DNA of 27,504 nucleotides from a virus: positions 1 to 27,504 of the IMG/VR virus record IMGVR_UViG_3300044998_000078. One strand, written 5' to 3'. Below, piece by piece: positions 11,274 to 18,234 of the stretch; position 1 is the stretch's first letter; every line of letters begins with the position of its first letter. The notes beneath the pieces are model-generated. The model was not told where the DNA came from and did not search any database. It saw nothing but the letters and a program-made list of their open reading frames with translations. The translations under genes and the position numbers were made by a program.

Positions 11274-12896
11274 ATGAAGGACCACGACTCTGACTCGCGG
11301 TGCATCGGCAAAGAGCCGTGCCCCCAGTGCGGTAGCCGCGACAACCTCGCGCGCTACGACGACGGCCACGGCTGGTGCTTCGGCTGTGGCTACTACGAAC
11401 CCGGCGGTGACGCCGCGCCTGTCAACCCCAAGCGGAGAGAGCGAATGACGGACATGGTAACGGGCGCCCCTTCGGCGCTGCCGAAGCGCGGCATCACCGA
11501 GGAGACCTGCAGGTTCTGGAACTACTGCATTGGCGAGTACAAGGGCAAGCCGGTCCAGATCGCCAACTTCCGCGACGCCGACGGCAACGCCGTGGCGCAG
11601 AAGCTGCGCTTCCCAAACAAGGACTTTCTCGTCACCGGCGACCTGAAGAAGGCTGGCCTCTACGGCGAGTGGCTCTGGCGTGACAAGGGCCGCATGCTCG
11701 TCATCACCGAGGGCGAGATCGACGCCCTCACGGTGTCGCAGATGCAGAACAACAAGTGGCCCGTGGTGTCGATCCCCAACGGCGCGCAGGGAGCGGCGAA
11801 GGCCATCGCCCGGCGCATCGAGTGGGTCGAGGGCTTCGAGAAGGTCATCCTGTTCTTCGACGACGACGAGCCGGGGCGCGCAGCGGCAGCCGAAGTGGCC
11901 GCCATGCTGACCCCCGGCAAGGCGTTCATCGCCACCGTCCCCGGCTTCAAGGACGCCAATGAGGCGCTGCAGGCCGGCGAGGGCGCGCGCATCATAGACG
12001 CCATCTGGGGCGCGAAGGAGTGGCGCCCCGACGGCGTGGTCGACGTCGACGCCCTGATTGACGAGGCCGCCAAGCCCGTCGAGCTTGGCATCCCGTGGCC
12101 GTGGCCCTCGCTCACCGAGAAGACCTACGGCATCCGCCCGAAGGAGTTGTACGCGTTCGGCGGCGGCACCGGCGTGGGCAAGTCGGACCTGTTCAAGGAC
12201 GTCGCGCTGCACCTCGTCGGCCTCGGCCACAAGGTAGGCCTGATCTTCCTCGAGGAACCGCCGGCGCACACGCTCAAGATGCTGGCGGGCAAGAGCGCCG
12301 GCAAGCGGTTCCACGTCCCCGGCGTCCAGTACGACGCTGCGGAGCTGCGCGCCGCCGTCGACAAGCTGCGGGGCAAGGTGTTCCTGTTCAATCACTTCGG
12401 CGCGATGGACTACGAGACCATCAAGTCGAAGATCAAGTACATGGTCACCGCCCTCGACTGCCGGCACATTTTCCTCGACCACCTCACCGCGCTGGCGGCG
12501 GCCATCGAGGATCAAGACGAACGCAAGGCCATTGACTTCGTCATGGCGGACCTTGCGGCGCTGGCCCAGCAGCTCAACTTCACGCTGTACTTCGTCAGCC
12601 ACCTGACCACGCCGGACGGCACGGCTCACGAGGAGGGTGGGCGAGTGCTTGAGAAACACTTTCGCGGCTCGCGCAGCATCGCGTTCTGGTCGCACTTCAT
12701 GTTCGGCATCGAGCGCAACAAGCAGGAACCCGACGGCGTCACCACGTTCCGCGTGCTGAAGGACCGGTACACCGGCGACAGCGCCGGCCACACCTTCGGA
12801 CTGCGGTACGACCGCACGGTCGGCCGTAGCTTCGAGTGCGACCTGCCGGCGGGCAGTGGGCACGGGTTCAAGGACGAAGGCGATGGAGAGTTCTGA
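11274..12896 (+). CDS. DNA primase-helicase (T7 gp4-like)
   Basis: A 540-residue bifunctional replication protein (T7: 566). Residues 16-38 form a zinc-binding primase domain (C16xxC19 and C35xxC38). A TOPRIM primase core has Glu146 in EGEIDAL and the acidic cluster at 196-199 (DDDE). The C-terminal RecA-like helicase has Walker A GGGTGVGKS with Lys303 and an FLDHLTAL Walker B strand. The ATG at 11274 follows an acgaggag site; the open frame extends upstream to 11127, but that part overlaps the tRNA-like segment and has no ribosome site. An internal ATG at 11445 (Met58) behind cggagaga could give a short form without the zinc finger, like T7 gp4B. Confidence 0.97.
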   Translation: MKDHDSDSRCIGKEPCPQCGSRDNLARYDDGHGWCFGCGYYEPGGDAAPVNPKRRERMTDMVTGAPSALPKRGITEETCRFWNYCIGEYKGKPVQIANFRDADGNAVAQKLRFPNKDFLVTGDLKKAGLYGEWLWRDKGRMLVITEGEIDALTVSQMQNNKWPVVSIPNGAQGAAKAIARRIEWVEGFEKVILFFDDDEPGRAAAAEVAAMLTPGKAFIATVPGFKDANEALQAGEGARIIDAIWGAKEWRPDGVVDVDALIDEAAKPVELGIPWPWPSLTEKTYGIRPKELYAFGGGTGVGKSDLFKDVALHLVGLGHKVGLIFLEEPPAHTLKMLAGKSAGKRFHVPGVQYDAAELRAAVDKLRGKVFLFNHFGAMDYETIKSKIKYMVTALDCRHIFLDHLTALAAAIEDQDERKAIDFVMADLAALAQQLNFTLYFVSHLTTPDGTAHEEGGRVLEKHFRGSRSIAFWSHFMFGIERNKQEPDGVTTFRVLKDRYTGDSAGHTFGLRYDRTVGRSFECDLPAGSGHGFKDEGDGEF

Positions 12897-13059
12897 GCTG
12901 ACTCTCCTCGCCCTATGCGCACGCATCGACGCGCTCAAGCAGCGCGGCATCTTCAACCCCGACCTGCCCGCACGGGCGGTCCTAGACACGGAGACTTTTC
13001 ATGCCCTCATCGAGACTGCCGAGTCTGATCGGAATCACGGGCCTTGCTGGCTCAGGTAA
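12883..13059 (+). CDS. Small protein between helicase and nucleotide kinase, unknown
   Basis: A 58-residue frame that overlaps the end of the helicase gene by 14 bases and the start of the kinase gene by 59 bases. It covers a 104-base interval that would otherwise be empty. The sequence MESSELTLLALCARIDALKQ begins with a helix. The ribosome site is weak. It is plausible as a translation-coupling gene but may be spurious. Confidence 0.45.
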   Translation: MESSELTLLALCARIDALKQRGIFNPDLPARAVLDTETFHALIETAESDRNHGPCWLR

Positions 13060-13570
13060 GGACACGCTAGCAGACTGGCTGGTGCAGGAGTACGGCTACG
13101 AGAAGCGCCCGATCAGCGGCCCCATCAAGGCCCTGCTCAACTCGCGCTTCGGGTGGACCGACAGCGACTGGGCCAACAGAGAGTGGAAGGAAGCGCCCAA
13201 CCCCCGCGCCGGCGCGCCCACGCCCCCCGGAGACTTCTTCAGCCCCCGCTCGTGGGCGCAGTGGCTCGGCACCGAGATGGGCCGGTATATCGCCGGCGAC
13301 GACGTGTGGATCAACCTCGCGCTGCGCCGCCTAGACGGGCCGGTTGTCCTGCCGGATGTCCGCTTCGATAACGAGGCACGCGCCGTCCTCGAGAGCGGCG
13401 GCGCCGTTATCCGGGTGCTCCGCCCCGGCGTCGCGCCGGTTAACGCGCACGTCTCCGAGAAAGGCGTGTCCGAGCATCTGATTGACGCAGACATCCACAA
13501 CACCGGCAGCGTGGAGCTGCTGAAGTACCGCGCCCTTGCCCGGTTGGAGAAGCTGACCCTTTACGTCTAG
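13001..13570 (+). CDS. Deoxynucleoside monophosphate kinase
   Basis: A 189-residue P-loop kinase that would phosphorylate dNMPs to dNDPs for DNA synthesis. Residues 14-22 (GLAGSGKDT) are the Walker A loop. Downstream segments (PISGPIKALLN, SPRSWAQWLGTEMGR, VLPDVRFDNEA) match the phage dNMP kinase family, including the lid region and the DVRFxNEA motif. T7 encodes its nucleotide kinase (gp1.7, a different family) in the early region; here it lies between helicase and polymerase. The ATG at 13001 has a cggagac site. Confidence 0.9.
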   Translation: MPSSRLPSLIGITGLAGSGKDTLADWLVQEYGYEKRPISGPIKALLNSRFGWTDSDWANREWKEAPNPRAGAPTPPGDFFSPRSWAQWLGTEMGRYIAGDDVWINLALRRLDGPVVLPDVRFDNEARAVLESGGAVIRVLRPGVAPVNAHVSEKGVSEHLIDADIHNTGSVELLKYRALARLEKLTLYV

Positions 13571-13586
13571 CAAAGAGGAGTTCCCC

Positions 13587-15545
13587 ATGCGCCTAGTGTT
13601 CGACATCGAGACGACCGGGCTGCTCAAGCAGCTCGACCGCATTCACTGCATCACCGCCATCGACCCGGACACGAAGCAGCAGTACGCCTTCAACGGAGGC
13701 ACCTACGACGACGGAAGCCCCGCGCCCCGCGATGGAAGCATCGAGGATGGGCTACGGCTGCTCGCCGCCGCCGACGAGCTGATCGGCCAGAACATCATCT
13801 GGTTCGACATACCGGCAATCCAGAAGCTGCACCCCGAGTGGCAGCCCACGGGCCGCATCTTCGACACGAAGGTCGCCGCCCAAGTCATCTGGTCCGATAT
13901 GGCTGAGCGCGACGCTGTTGCGCTCGCTCGCGGCAGGCTCCCCACCGACTTCCAGCAGCGCGGCCTCATGGGCAAGCACTCGCTGGAGGCGTGGGGCTTC
14001 CGTCTAGGGGTACTGAAGGGCGACTTCAGGGGGCCGTGGGACAAGTTCACGGAGGAGATGGACCGCTACGCGCGGCAAGACCCCGTCACCACGCTCGCGC
14101 TGTACGAGCACGTTGTCGCGCAGAACTACTCGGCCGAGTGTCTCGAGCTGGAGCACGCGGTGTCGCGGATCATCTTCCGCCAGCACGCGCGGGGCTTCGC
14201 CTTCGATGTGCGGCAGGCAGAGCAGCTGACCGCCAAGCTGCAGCGGCGGATGGCCGAGTTGTCCGACGAGCTGGCCCGGACGTTCCGCCCGTGGTACGCC
14301 CCCGACGTGAAGGGTGGCACCGCGCTGTTCGTGCCGAAGAAGGACAGCAAGTCCCTCGGGTACGTCGCCGGCGCTGCGCTGTCGAAGGTCAAAGAGGTGG
14401 TGTTCAACCCCGCCTCGCGCGATCACATCGCTGATCGGCTGAAGCGCCTGCGTGGCTGGGCTCCCAAGGAGTTCACGCCCAGCGGCAAGCCGCAGGTCGA
14501 CGAGACCACGCTGGCCGCGCTGCCGTGGCCCGAGGCTCAACTGCTGGCCGAGTATCTCATGGTCGAGAAGCGGCTGGGGCAGGTGGCCGAGGGCGGCGAG
14601 GCGTGGCTCAAGCACGCCACCACCGCCGGCATCCTCGGCACCGCACAGAGCGGCGTCGCGCGCATCCACGGCAACGTCAACACCAACGGCGCGGTCACCG
14701 GACGCATGACGCACTCCGCTCCCAACGTGGCGCAGACGCCGGCCAACCACGCCCCCTACGGCAAGGACTGCCGCGCGTGCTTCATCGCCACGCCGGGGCT
14801 GGTGCTCGTGGGCTGCGACGCCGAGGGCCTTGAGCTGCGCATGCTCGCGCACTACATGGCGATCTACGACGGCGGGGCCTACGTCGACGCAGTGGTCAAC
14901 GGGAAAAAGGAAGACGGCACCGACGCGCACTCCATGAACATGCGCGCCGCTGGCCTCAACACCCGCGACGCCGCCAAGACGTTCATCTACGCCCTGATCT
15001 ACGGCGCCGGAGACTTCAAGCTGGGGACCATCTCCTACGAGGACTTCACCGAGGAGCAGCGCAAGCGGTTCCTCTCGAAGCACACGACCAAGCGCGCCCG
15101 CGAGGGCGCACTCAAGCGCCTCGGCGCCGCCCGCCGTGCCCGCCTTCTGGAGGGCATTCCGGCGCTCGGCAAGCTGACCGACGCGGTCAAGCAGGCGGTG
15201 CGCAAGCGCGGCTTCCTGCGTGGCCTCGACGGCCGACGACTGCCGGTCCGCTCTGACCACGCGGCGCTCAACACGCTGCTTCAATCGGGCGGGGCGGTAG
15301 CCATGAAGAAGGCCCTAGTGCTGGCCGACGCCGCCTTCACCGACACCATCCGTTCCAAGGGTGGAATCGTGGAGCCGGTGGCGAATGTCCATGACGAGTT
15401 TCAAATTGAGACGGAGGAGCAATATGCAGAGCTCGTTGGCAACATCGCGGCGGGGGCCATCACGAAAGCGGGCGAGCACTTCAAGTTGCGGTGTCCGCTC
15501 GCGGGTAGCTTCTCCGTGGGAGCCAGCTGGCGGGATACGCACTGA
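13587..15545 (+). CDS. Family A DNA polymerase (T7 gp5-like)
   Basis: A 652-residue replicative polymerase (T7: 704). The N-terminal 3-prime to 5-prime exonuclease begins DIETTG with Asp6 and Glu8. Polymerase motif A, CDAEGLELRML, contains Asp411 (T7 Asp475). Motif B is RDAAKTFIYALIYGAG, and motif C is VHDEFQIE with Asp603 and Glu604 (T7 Asp654 and Glu655). The ribosome site agaggag precedes the ATG at 13587. T7 gp5 uses host thioredoxin for processivity; whether a binding loop is kept here cannot be judged by eye. The gene is followed at once by an HNH endonuclease frame. Confidence 0.98.
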   Translation: MRLVFDIETTGLLKQLDRIHCITAIDPDTKQQYAFNGGTYDDGSPAPRDGSIEDGLRLLAAADELIGQNIIWFDIPAIQKLHPEWQPTGRIFDTKVAAQVIWSDMAERDAVALARGRLPTDFQQRGLMGKHSLEAWGFRLGVLKGDFRGPWDKFTEEMDRYARQDPVTTLALYEHVVAQNYSAECLELEHAVSRIIFRQHARGFAFDVRQAEQLTAKLQRRMAELSDELARTFRPWYAPDVKGGTALFVPKKDSKSLGYVAGAALSKVKEVVFNPASRDHIADRLKRLRGWAPKEFTPSGKPQVDETTLAALPWPEAQLLAEYLMVEKRLGQVAEGGEAWLKHATTAGILGTAQSGVARIHGNVNTNGAVTGRMTHSAPNVAQTPANHAPYGKDCRACFIATPGLVLVGCDAEGLELRMLAHYMAIYDGGAYVDAVVNGKKEDGTDAHSMNMRAAGLNTRDAAKTFIYALIYGAGDFKLGTISYEDFTEEQRKRFLSKHTTKRAREGALKRLGAARRARLLEGIPALGKLTDAVKQAVRKRGFLRGLDGRRLPVRSDHAALNTLLQSGGAVAMKKALVLADAAFTDTIRSKGGIVEPVANVHDEFQIETEEQYAELVGNIAAGAITKAGEHFKLRCPLAGSFSVGASWRDTH

Positions 15546-15567
15546 CCTGTACCGCTTCGCAAAAAGC

Positions 15568-15873
15568 ATGGTTCGCCGCGCGCGCCTCCGCGCCCGCGTG
15601 CGCTGCCTCCCGTTCGACCTGTCAGTCGAGCACGTCTACGGGCTTCTTTCCCGTGGGCGTTGCTCGCTGACGGGCGTCGAGTGGGACTTCTCACCCGGCC
15701 CCGATACCTCGCGCCCGTGGCGCCCCTCGCTGGATCGCATCGACCCGCGCCTCGGCTACGTGAGGGGAAACGTGCAAGTCATCTGCTGGGCCGTCAACCG
15801 GGCCAAGTCAGACATGAGACCAGCGGACTTCGAGCGGCTTCGCCGCGTCCTATCAACACCGGAGATCACATGA
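15568..15873 (+). CDS. HNH endonuclease, free-standing
   Basis: A 101-residue protein. The segments RCSLTGVEW, SLDRIDPRLGYVRGNVQVICW and NRAKSD form the layout of phage HNH nucleases of the LDRIDxxxGYxxxNV type, a beta-beta-alpha metal fold. The frame is open through the end of the polymerase gene, but the first good start is ATG 15568; its ribosome site is poor. Free-standing HNH genes beside replication genes are often homing endonucleases that cut related phages lacking them. That role is inferred. No intron is evident in the neighbouring genes. Confidence 0.78.
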   Translation: MVRRARLRARVRCLPFDLSVEHVYGLLSRGRCSLTGVEWDFSPGPDTSRPWRPSLDRIDPRLGYVRGNVQVICWAVNRAKSDMRPADFERLRRVLSTPEIT

Positions 15874-16088
15874 TTAACCTCACTGAAGCCGATCTGGACA
15901 GGCCGCTTGGCGACTTCTTCGCCTTGCTGGTGCTACCCACCCTGCTTCGCAACAAGTACGCCCTAGTCGGCCTGCCTACCTCAAACCCAGACAAGAAGCT
16001 GGTGGTGTGCCTGTCCTACCTCGGGACAGCCAGCCCGTCCAGCTACTCGCCGGCCGACCTCCACCCGCAACCGGAGAAGACCCAATGA
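15870..16088 (+). CDS. Small protein, unknown
   Basis: A 72-residue protein starting in an ATGA overlap with the HNH gene, preceded by ggagatc. The N-terminus is acidic, followed by a hydrophobic helix (FFALLVLPTLLR) and a strand (KLVVCLSYLG), with a Ser/Pro-rich tail. It overlaps the next gene by 4 bases. It may be membrane-associated, but the helix is short. No family is recognised. Confidence 0.66.
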   Translation: MINLTEADLDRPLGDFFALLVLPTLLRNKYALVGLPTSNPDKKLVVCLSYLGTASPSSYSPADLHPQPEKTQ

Positions 16089-16486
16089 GCATCGTCGAAC
16101 GCATCTTCTCGGCGGCCGTCAAGCCCATCACGGACTACGTGACGCGTCGCGCCGAGATCAAGGCCGAGGATCGCCAGCAAGAGCGCGCGCTCAAGAAGGC
16201 CATGGTCGACCGCCAGATCGAACTCATCCAGCAGGGCCTCACGGCCGACATGAACTGGGAGATGGAGTTCGCCCGCCAAGCCGCGTCCTCGTGGAAGGAC
16301 GAGTACACGCTGATCGTCGTGTCGATCCCGGCCGTGATGGCCTTCATCCCCGGCATGGACGTGTACGTCGCCAACGGCTTCGACGCGCTCCAGAAGACCC
16401 CGGCTTGGTACCAGATCATGCTGATTACCCTGTTCTTCGCCACCGTCGGCATCCGCTACTGGCGCCGCAGCCAGAGCGACACCTGA
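16085..16486 (+). CDS. Putative holin (GTA_holin_3TM-like membrane protein)
   Basis: A 133-residue protein. A charged amphipathic N-terminal half (residues 20-65) is followed by two hydrophobic segments, about 75-92 (YTLIVVSIPAVMAFIPGM) and 109-125 (YQIMLITLFFATVGI), and a basic C-terminus. The SSWKDEY...SIPAVMAFIPG signature resembles holin-like proteins of gene-transfer agents and marine phages (GTA_holin_3TM, from memory). A holin would form inner-membrane lesions that release the amidase encoded at 10264. It starts in a 4-base overlap, with two further small membrane proteins downstream. Confidence 0.68.
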   Translation: MSIVERIFSAAVKPITDYVTRRAEIKAEDRQQERALKKAMVDRQIELIQQGLTADMNWEMEFARQAASSWKDEYTLIVVSIPAVMAFIPGMDVYVANGFDALQKTPAWYQIMLITLFFATVGIRYWRRSQSDT

Positions 16487-16496
16487 GGAGATACTC

Positions 16497-16742
16497 ATGA
16501 CCCCCTACAAGCTCATGTCCATCGGCATCGCCGTCCTCATCTTGGCGACCGTGTCGCTCTTCGTGTTCACCGTGGTGGGCAACTACCTGCGTGCAGACAC
16601 CTGCGCCGAGGTGCGCGAGAAGGCTTCCGCGATCCTGCAGTGCTACGACACGCGGGGCTGCACGTTCCCCATGGAAGACCTGCAGTACCTACGCCGCAAG
16701 GCTGAGTGGTTCCGCACCTACTGCACGGTGGAGGCACCATGA
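16497..16742 (+). CDS. Small membrane-anchored protein, possible lysis accessory
   Basis: An 81-residue protein with one N-terminal membrane helix (residues about 7-29) and a likely periplasmic part containing four cysteines at about residues 36, 49, 55 and 76. This could be a disulfide-stabilised domain. The gaggag site lies 7 bases before the ATG. Position between the holin candidate and another membrane peptide suggests a lysis role, perhaps spanin-like or antiholin, but no family is recognised. It ends in an ATGA overlap. Confidence 0.7.
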   Translation: MTPYKLMSIGIAVLILATVSLFVFTVVGNYLRADTCAEVREKASAILQCYDTRGCTFPMEDLQYLRRKAEWFRTYCTVEAP

Positions 16743-16852
16743 CCCGCTGGTTCGTCCTCACGGTCGTGTGGCTGTTCCTGATCGGCGCCACCACGGCGGC
16801 GGCGCTGGTCGGCCTCGCGCTGTACCTCGCCGTAGCTTGGCTGTTCGCCTGA
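16739..16852 (+). CDS. 37-residue single-pass membrane peptide
   Basis: A very short gene starting in an ATGA overlap with the previous one and ending 9 bases before the exonuclease start. Almost the whole product is hydrophobic (FVLTVVWLFLIGATTAAALV and beyond), with Arg3 as the only charged residue. The overlap, the tight packing and the hydrophobicity support a real gene. It may belong to the lysis cassette. Confidence 0.62.
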   Translation: MTRWFVLTVVWLFLIGATTAAALVGLALYLAVAWLFA

Positions 16853-16861
16853 GGAGGACCA

Positions 16862-17662
16862 GTGCCCAAGCGCACCCTTCTCGTGGACGCCGACATCGTC
16901 GCGTACAAGTTCTCCGCCAGCAACGAGGAGGTGTACTACTTCGACGGCAAGGACCAGCCGCCGGCATCGCACTCCGACTTCGAGGCCGCCAAGGACGCCA
17001 CCGAGGAGCACCTCGTCGAGCTGCGGGACAAGCTGGCGGCGGACGACGTGGTCATCTGCCTGAGCGACCCGACGAACCGCTACTTCCGCCACGGCATCTG
17101 CCCGACGTACAAGGGCAACCGCAAGGGCGCCCGCAAGCCCGAGCACCTGACCGCGCTGAAGGAGTGGTTCAAGGAGCGCTACCAGACCTACCAGCGGCCG
17201 GCGCTCGAGGCCGACGACTGCATGGGCATCCTCGCCACCCACCCGTCCCTCATCCGGGGCGAGAAGATCATCGTGTCCGAGGACAAGGACATGCAGTGCA
17301 TCCCCGCGCTGATCTTCAACCCGGCCAAGGACGAGGCCCCGCGCAAGATCGGGCGGCTGTCGGCCGACCGCTTCTTCCTCTGGCAGACCATCGTTGGCGA
17401 CCCCACCGACGGCTACCCCGGCGCCCCCGGCATCGGCCCGAAGTCCCCCGAAGCGGCCGCCGTGCTGGCCTCGAAGACCATCGAGGAGGCATGGGGCCAC
17501 GTCGTGGCGGCCTTCCGGCGGGCCGGGGAGCGGGGCAAGCTGGAAGGAGACCCCGTTGCTGCCGCGCTACAGCAGGCCAGACTGGCCCGCATCCTGCGCG
17601 CAAGTGACTGGGACTTCAAGGAAAAGCGCCCGATCCTCTGGTCCCCGCCTCCCGCCCGGTAG
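16862..17662 (+). CDS. 5-prime to 3-prime exonuclease (T7 gp6-like, FEN family)
   Basis: A 266-residue nuclease (T7 gp6: 300) starting at GTG behind a perfect gaggagg site. Metal-binding motifs of the flap-endonuclease family are seen in order: LVDADIVAYK, EADDCMGILA, VSEDKDMQCIP and GDPTDGYPGAPGIGPKS, the last being the helix-hairpin-helix-type DNA-binding loop. In T7 the enzyme degrades host DNA, removes RNA primers and aids recombination. It is the last gene of the replication block; a promoter-like element and a terminator follow. Confidence 0.93.
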   Translation: MPKRTLLVDADIVAYKFSASNEEVYYFDGKDQPPASHSDFEAAKDATEEHLVELRDKLAADDVVICLSDPTNRYFRHGICPTYKGNRKGARKPEHLTALKEWFKERYQTYQRPALEADDCMGILATHPSLIRGEKIIVSEDKDMQCIPALIFNPAKDEAPRKIGRLSADRFFLWQTIVGDPTDGYPGAPGIGPKSPEAAAVLASKTIEEAWGHVVAAFRRAGERGKLEGDPVAAALQQARLARILRASDWDFKEKRPILWSPPPAR

Positions 17663-17663
17663 A

Positions 17664-17685
17664 ATCGGTCGTCCCCTTGGTACAC
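17664..17685 (+). promoter_or_regulatory. Divergent copy of the promoter-like element
   Basis: This stretch matches the 5028-5046 element at 17 of 19 positions if a three-base insertion (ggt) is allowed before the final acac. It lies at the junction between replication and structural genes, where a late promoter would be expected. The terminator starts only 6 bases downstream, which is awkward for a + strand promoter, so function is uncertain. Confidence 0.3.
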
Positions 17686-17690
17686 CCCCG

Positions 17691-17731
17691 CCCCCTGCAA
17701 GCCCCTAAAAGGCTCGCAGGGGGTTTTTTTT
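17691..17731 (+). terminator. Rho-independent terminator
   Basis: CCCCCTGC (17691-17698) pairs with GCAGGGGG (17716-17723). After one mismatch the stem continues with AGCC/GGCT around a short A-rich loop, then eight T follow. It is strong and separates the exonuclease gene from the structural genes. Confidence 0.92.
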
Positions 17732-17750
17732 CGACACCCCGAGGTAACCC

Positions 17751-17957
17751 ATGGACACCCTGCCACGCCTCTCCACGGACCTCGTAGAGGCTCTGAGGGC
17801 CATGTATCCGCCCCGCTGCATCCGCCCCGGAGAGACGCCCGAGGAGGCCCACCGCTACGCCGGCAAGGTCGACCTCGTGGCCTACCTCTGCCGGCTGGCC
17901 GAGGAGGCCTCCGGCGAGTCGGTCCTGAAAGCCCAGATGGGGGCCAGCAATGTGTAA
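17751..17957 (+). CDS. Small protein before the structural block, unknown
   Basis: A 68-residue acidic helical protein (LSTDLVEALRAMYPPRCIRP then helices to the C-terminus). The ATG at 17751 follows a gaggtaa site that recurs before the portal and tail tubular B genes. It overlaps the next gene by 8 bases. Comparable small proteins precede the head-tail genes of related phages. Function unknown. Confidence 0.72.
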   Translation: MDTLPRLSTDLVEALRAMYPPRCIRPGETPEEAHRYAGKVDLVAYLCRLAEEASGESVLKAQMGASNV

Positions 17958-18231
17958 AACTCCCAAGGTCCAAGAGGTCAAGCAGAAGGCCCCCCAGTAC
18001 CTGCGGAACCCCCTGCTGGACGGCCTGCGCATCGGCGCGGGCGCCGGCCGCAACGCCCTCCGGGTCGACCGCGTGGACGCCCCCGCAGCGGTCCCCGGCG
18101 CCGGCGCGTATGGCCCCCAGATCGTTCCCAGCCCCGACGCCGGCCTGTCGGTTCCCCCCGGCATGTCCGCCCCCGGCACCACCCTGCCCCCCGGCCTTGT
18201 CATCCCGACCCCCTATCGAACCCTGAGGTAA
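17950..18231 (+). CDS. Pro/Gly-rich small virion or tail assembly protein (T7 gp7.3 position)
   Basis: A 93-residue protein. The basic N-terminus (MCKTPKVQEVKQKAP) is followed by YLRNPLLDGLRIGAGAGRNALRVD and a Pro-, Gly- and Ala-rich low-complexity C-terminus. In T7, gene 7.3, a small virion and tail assembly protein, sits just before the portal gene, as here. The match is by position, size and composition, not by firm homology. It ends 3 bases before the portal ATG. Confidence 0.7.
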   Translation: MCKTPKVQEVKQKAPQYLRNPLLDGLRIGAGAGRNALRVDRVDAPAAVPGAGAYGPQIVPSPDAGLSVPPGMSAPGTTLPPGLVIPTPYRTLR

Positions 18232-18234
18232 CCC

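Noticed and set aside
11253-12989. A 578-codon - strand frame opposite the primase-helicase gene
   Set aside because: It is a shadow of a clear gp4-like gene; composition is Val/Arg/Gly-rich without motifs.
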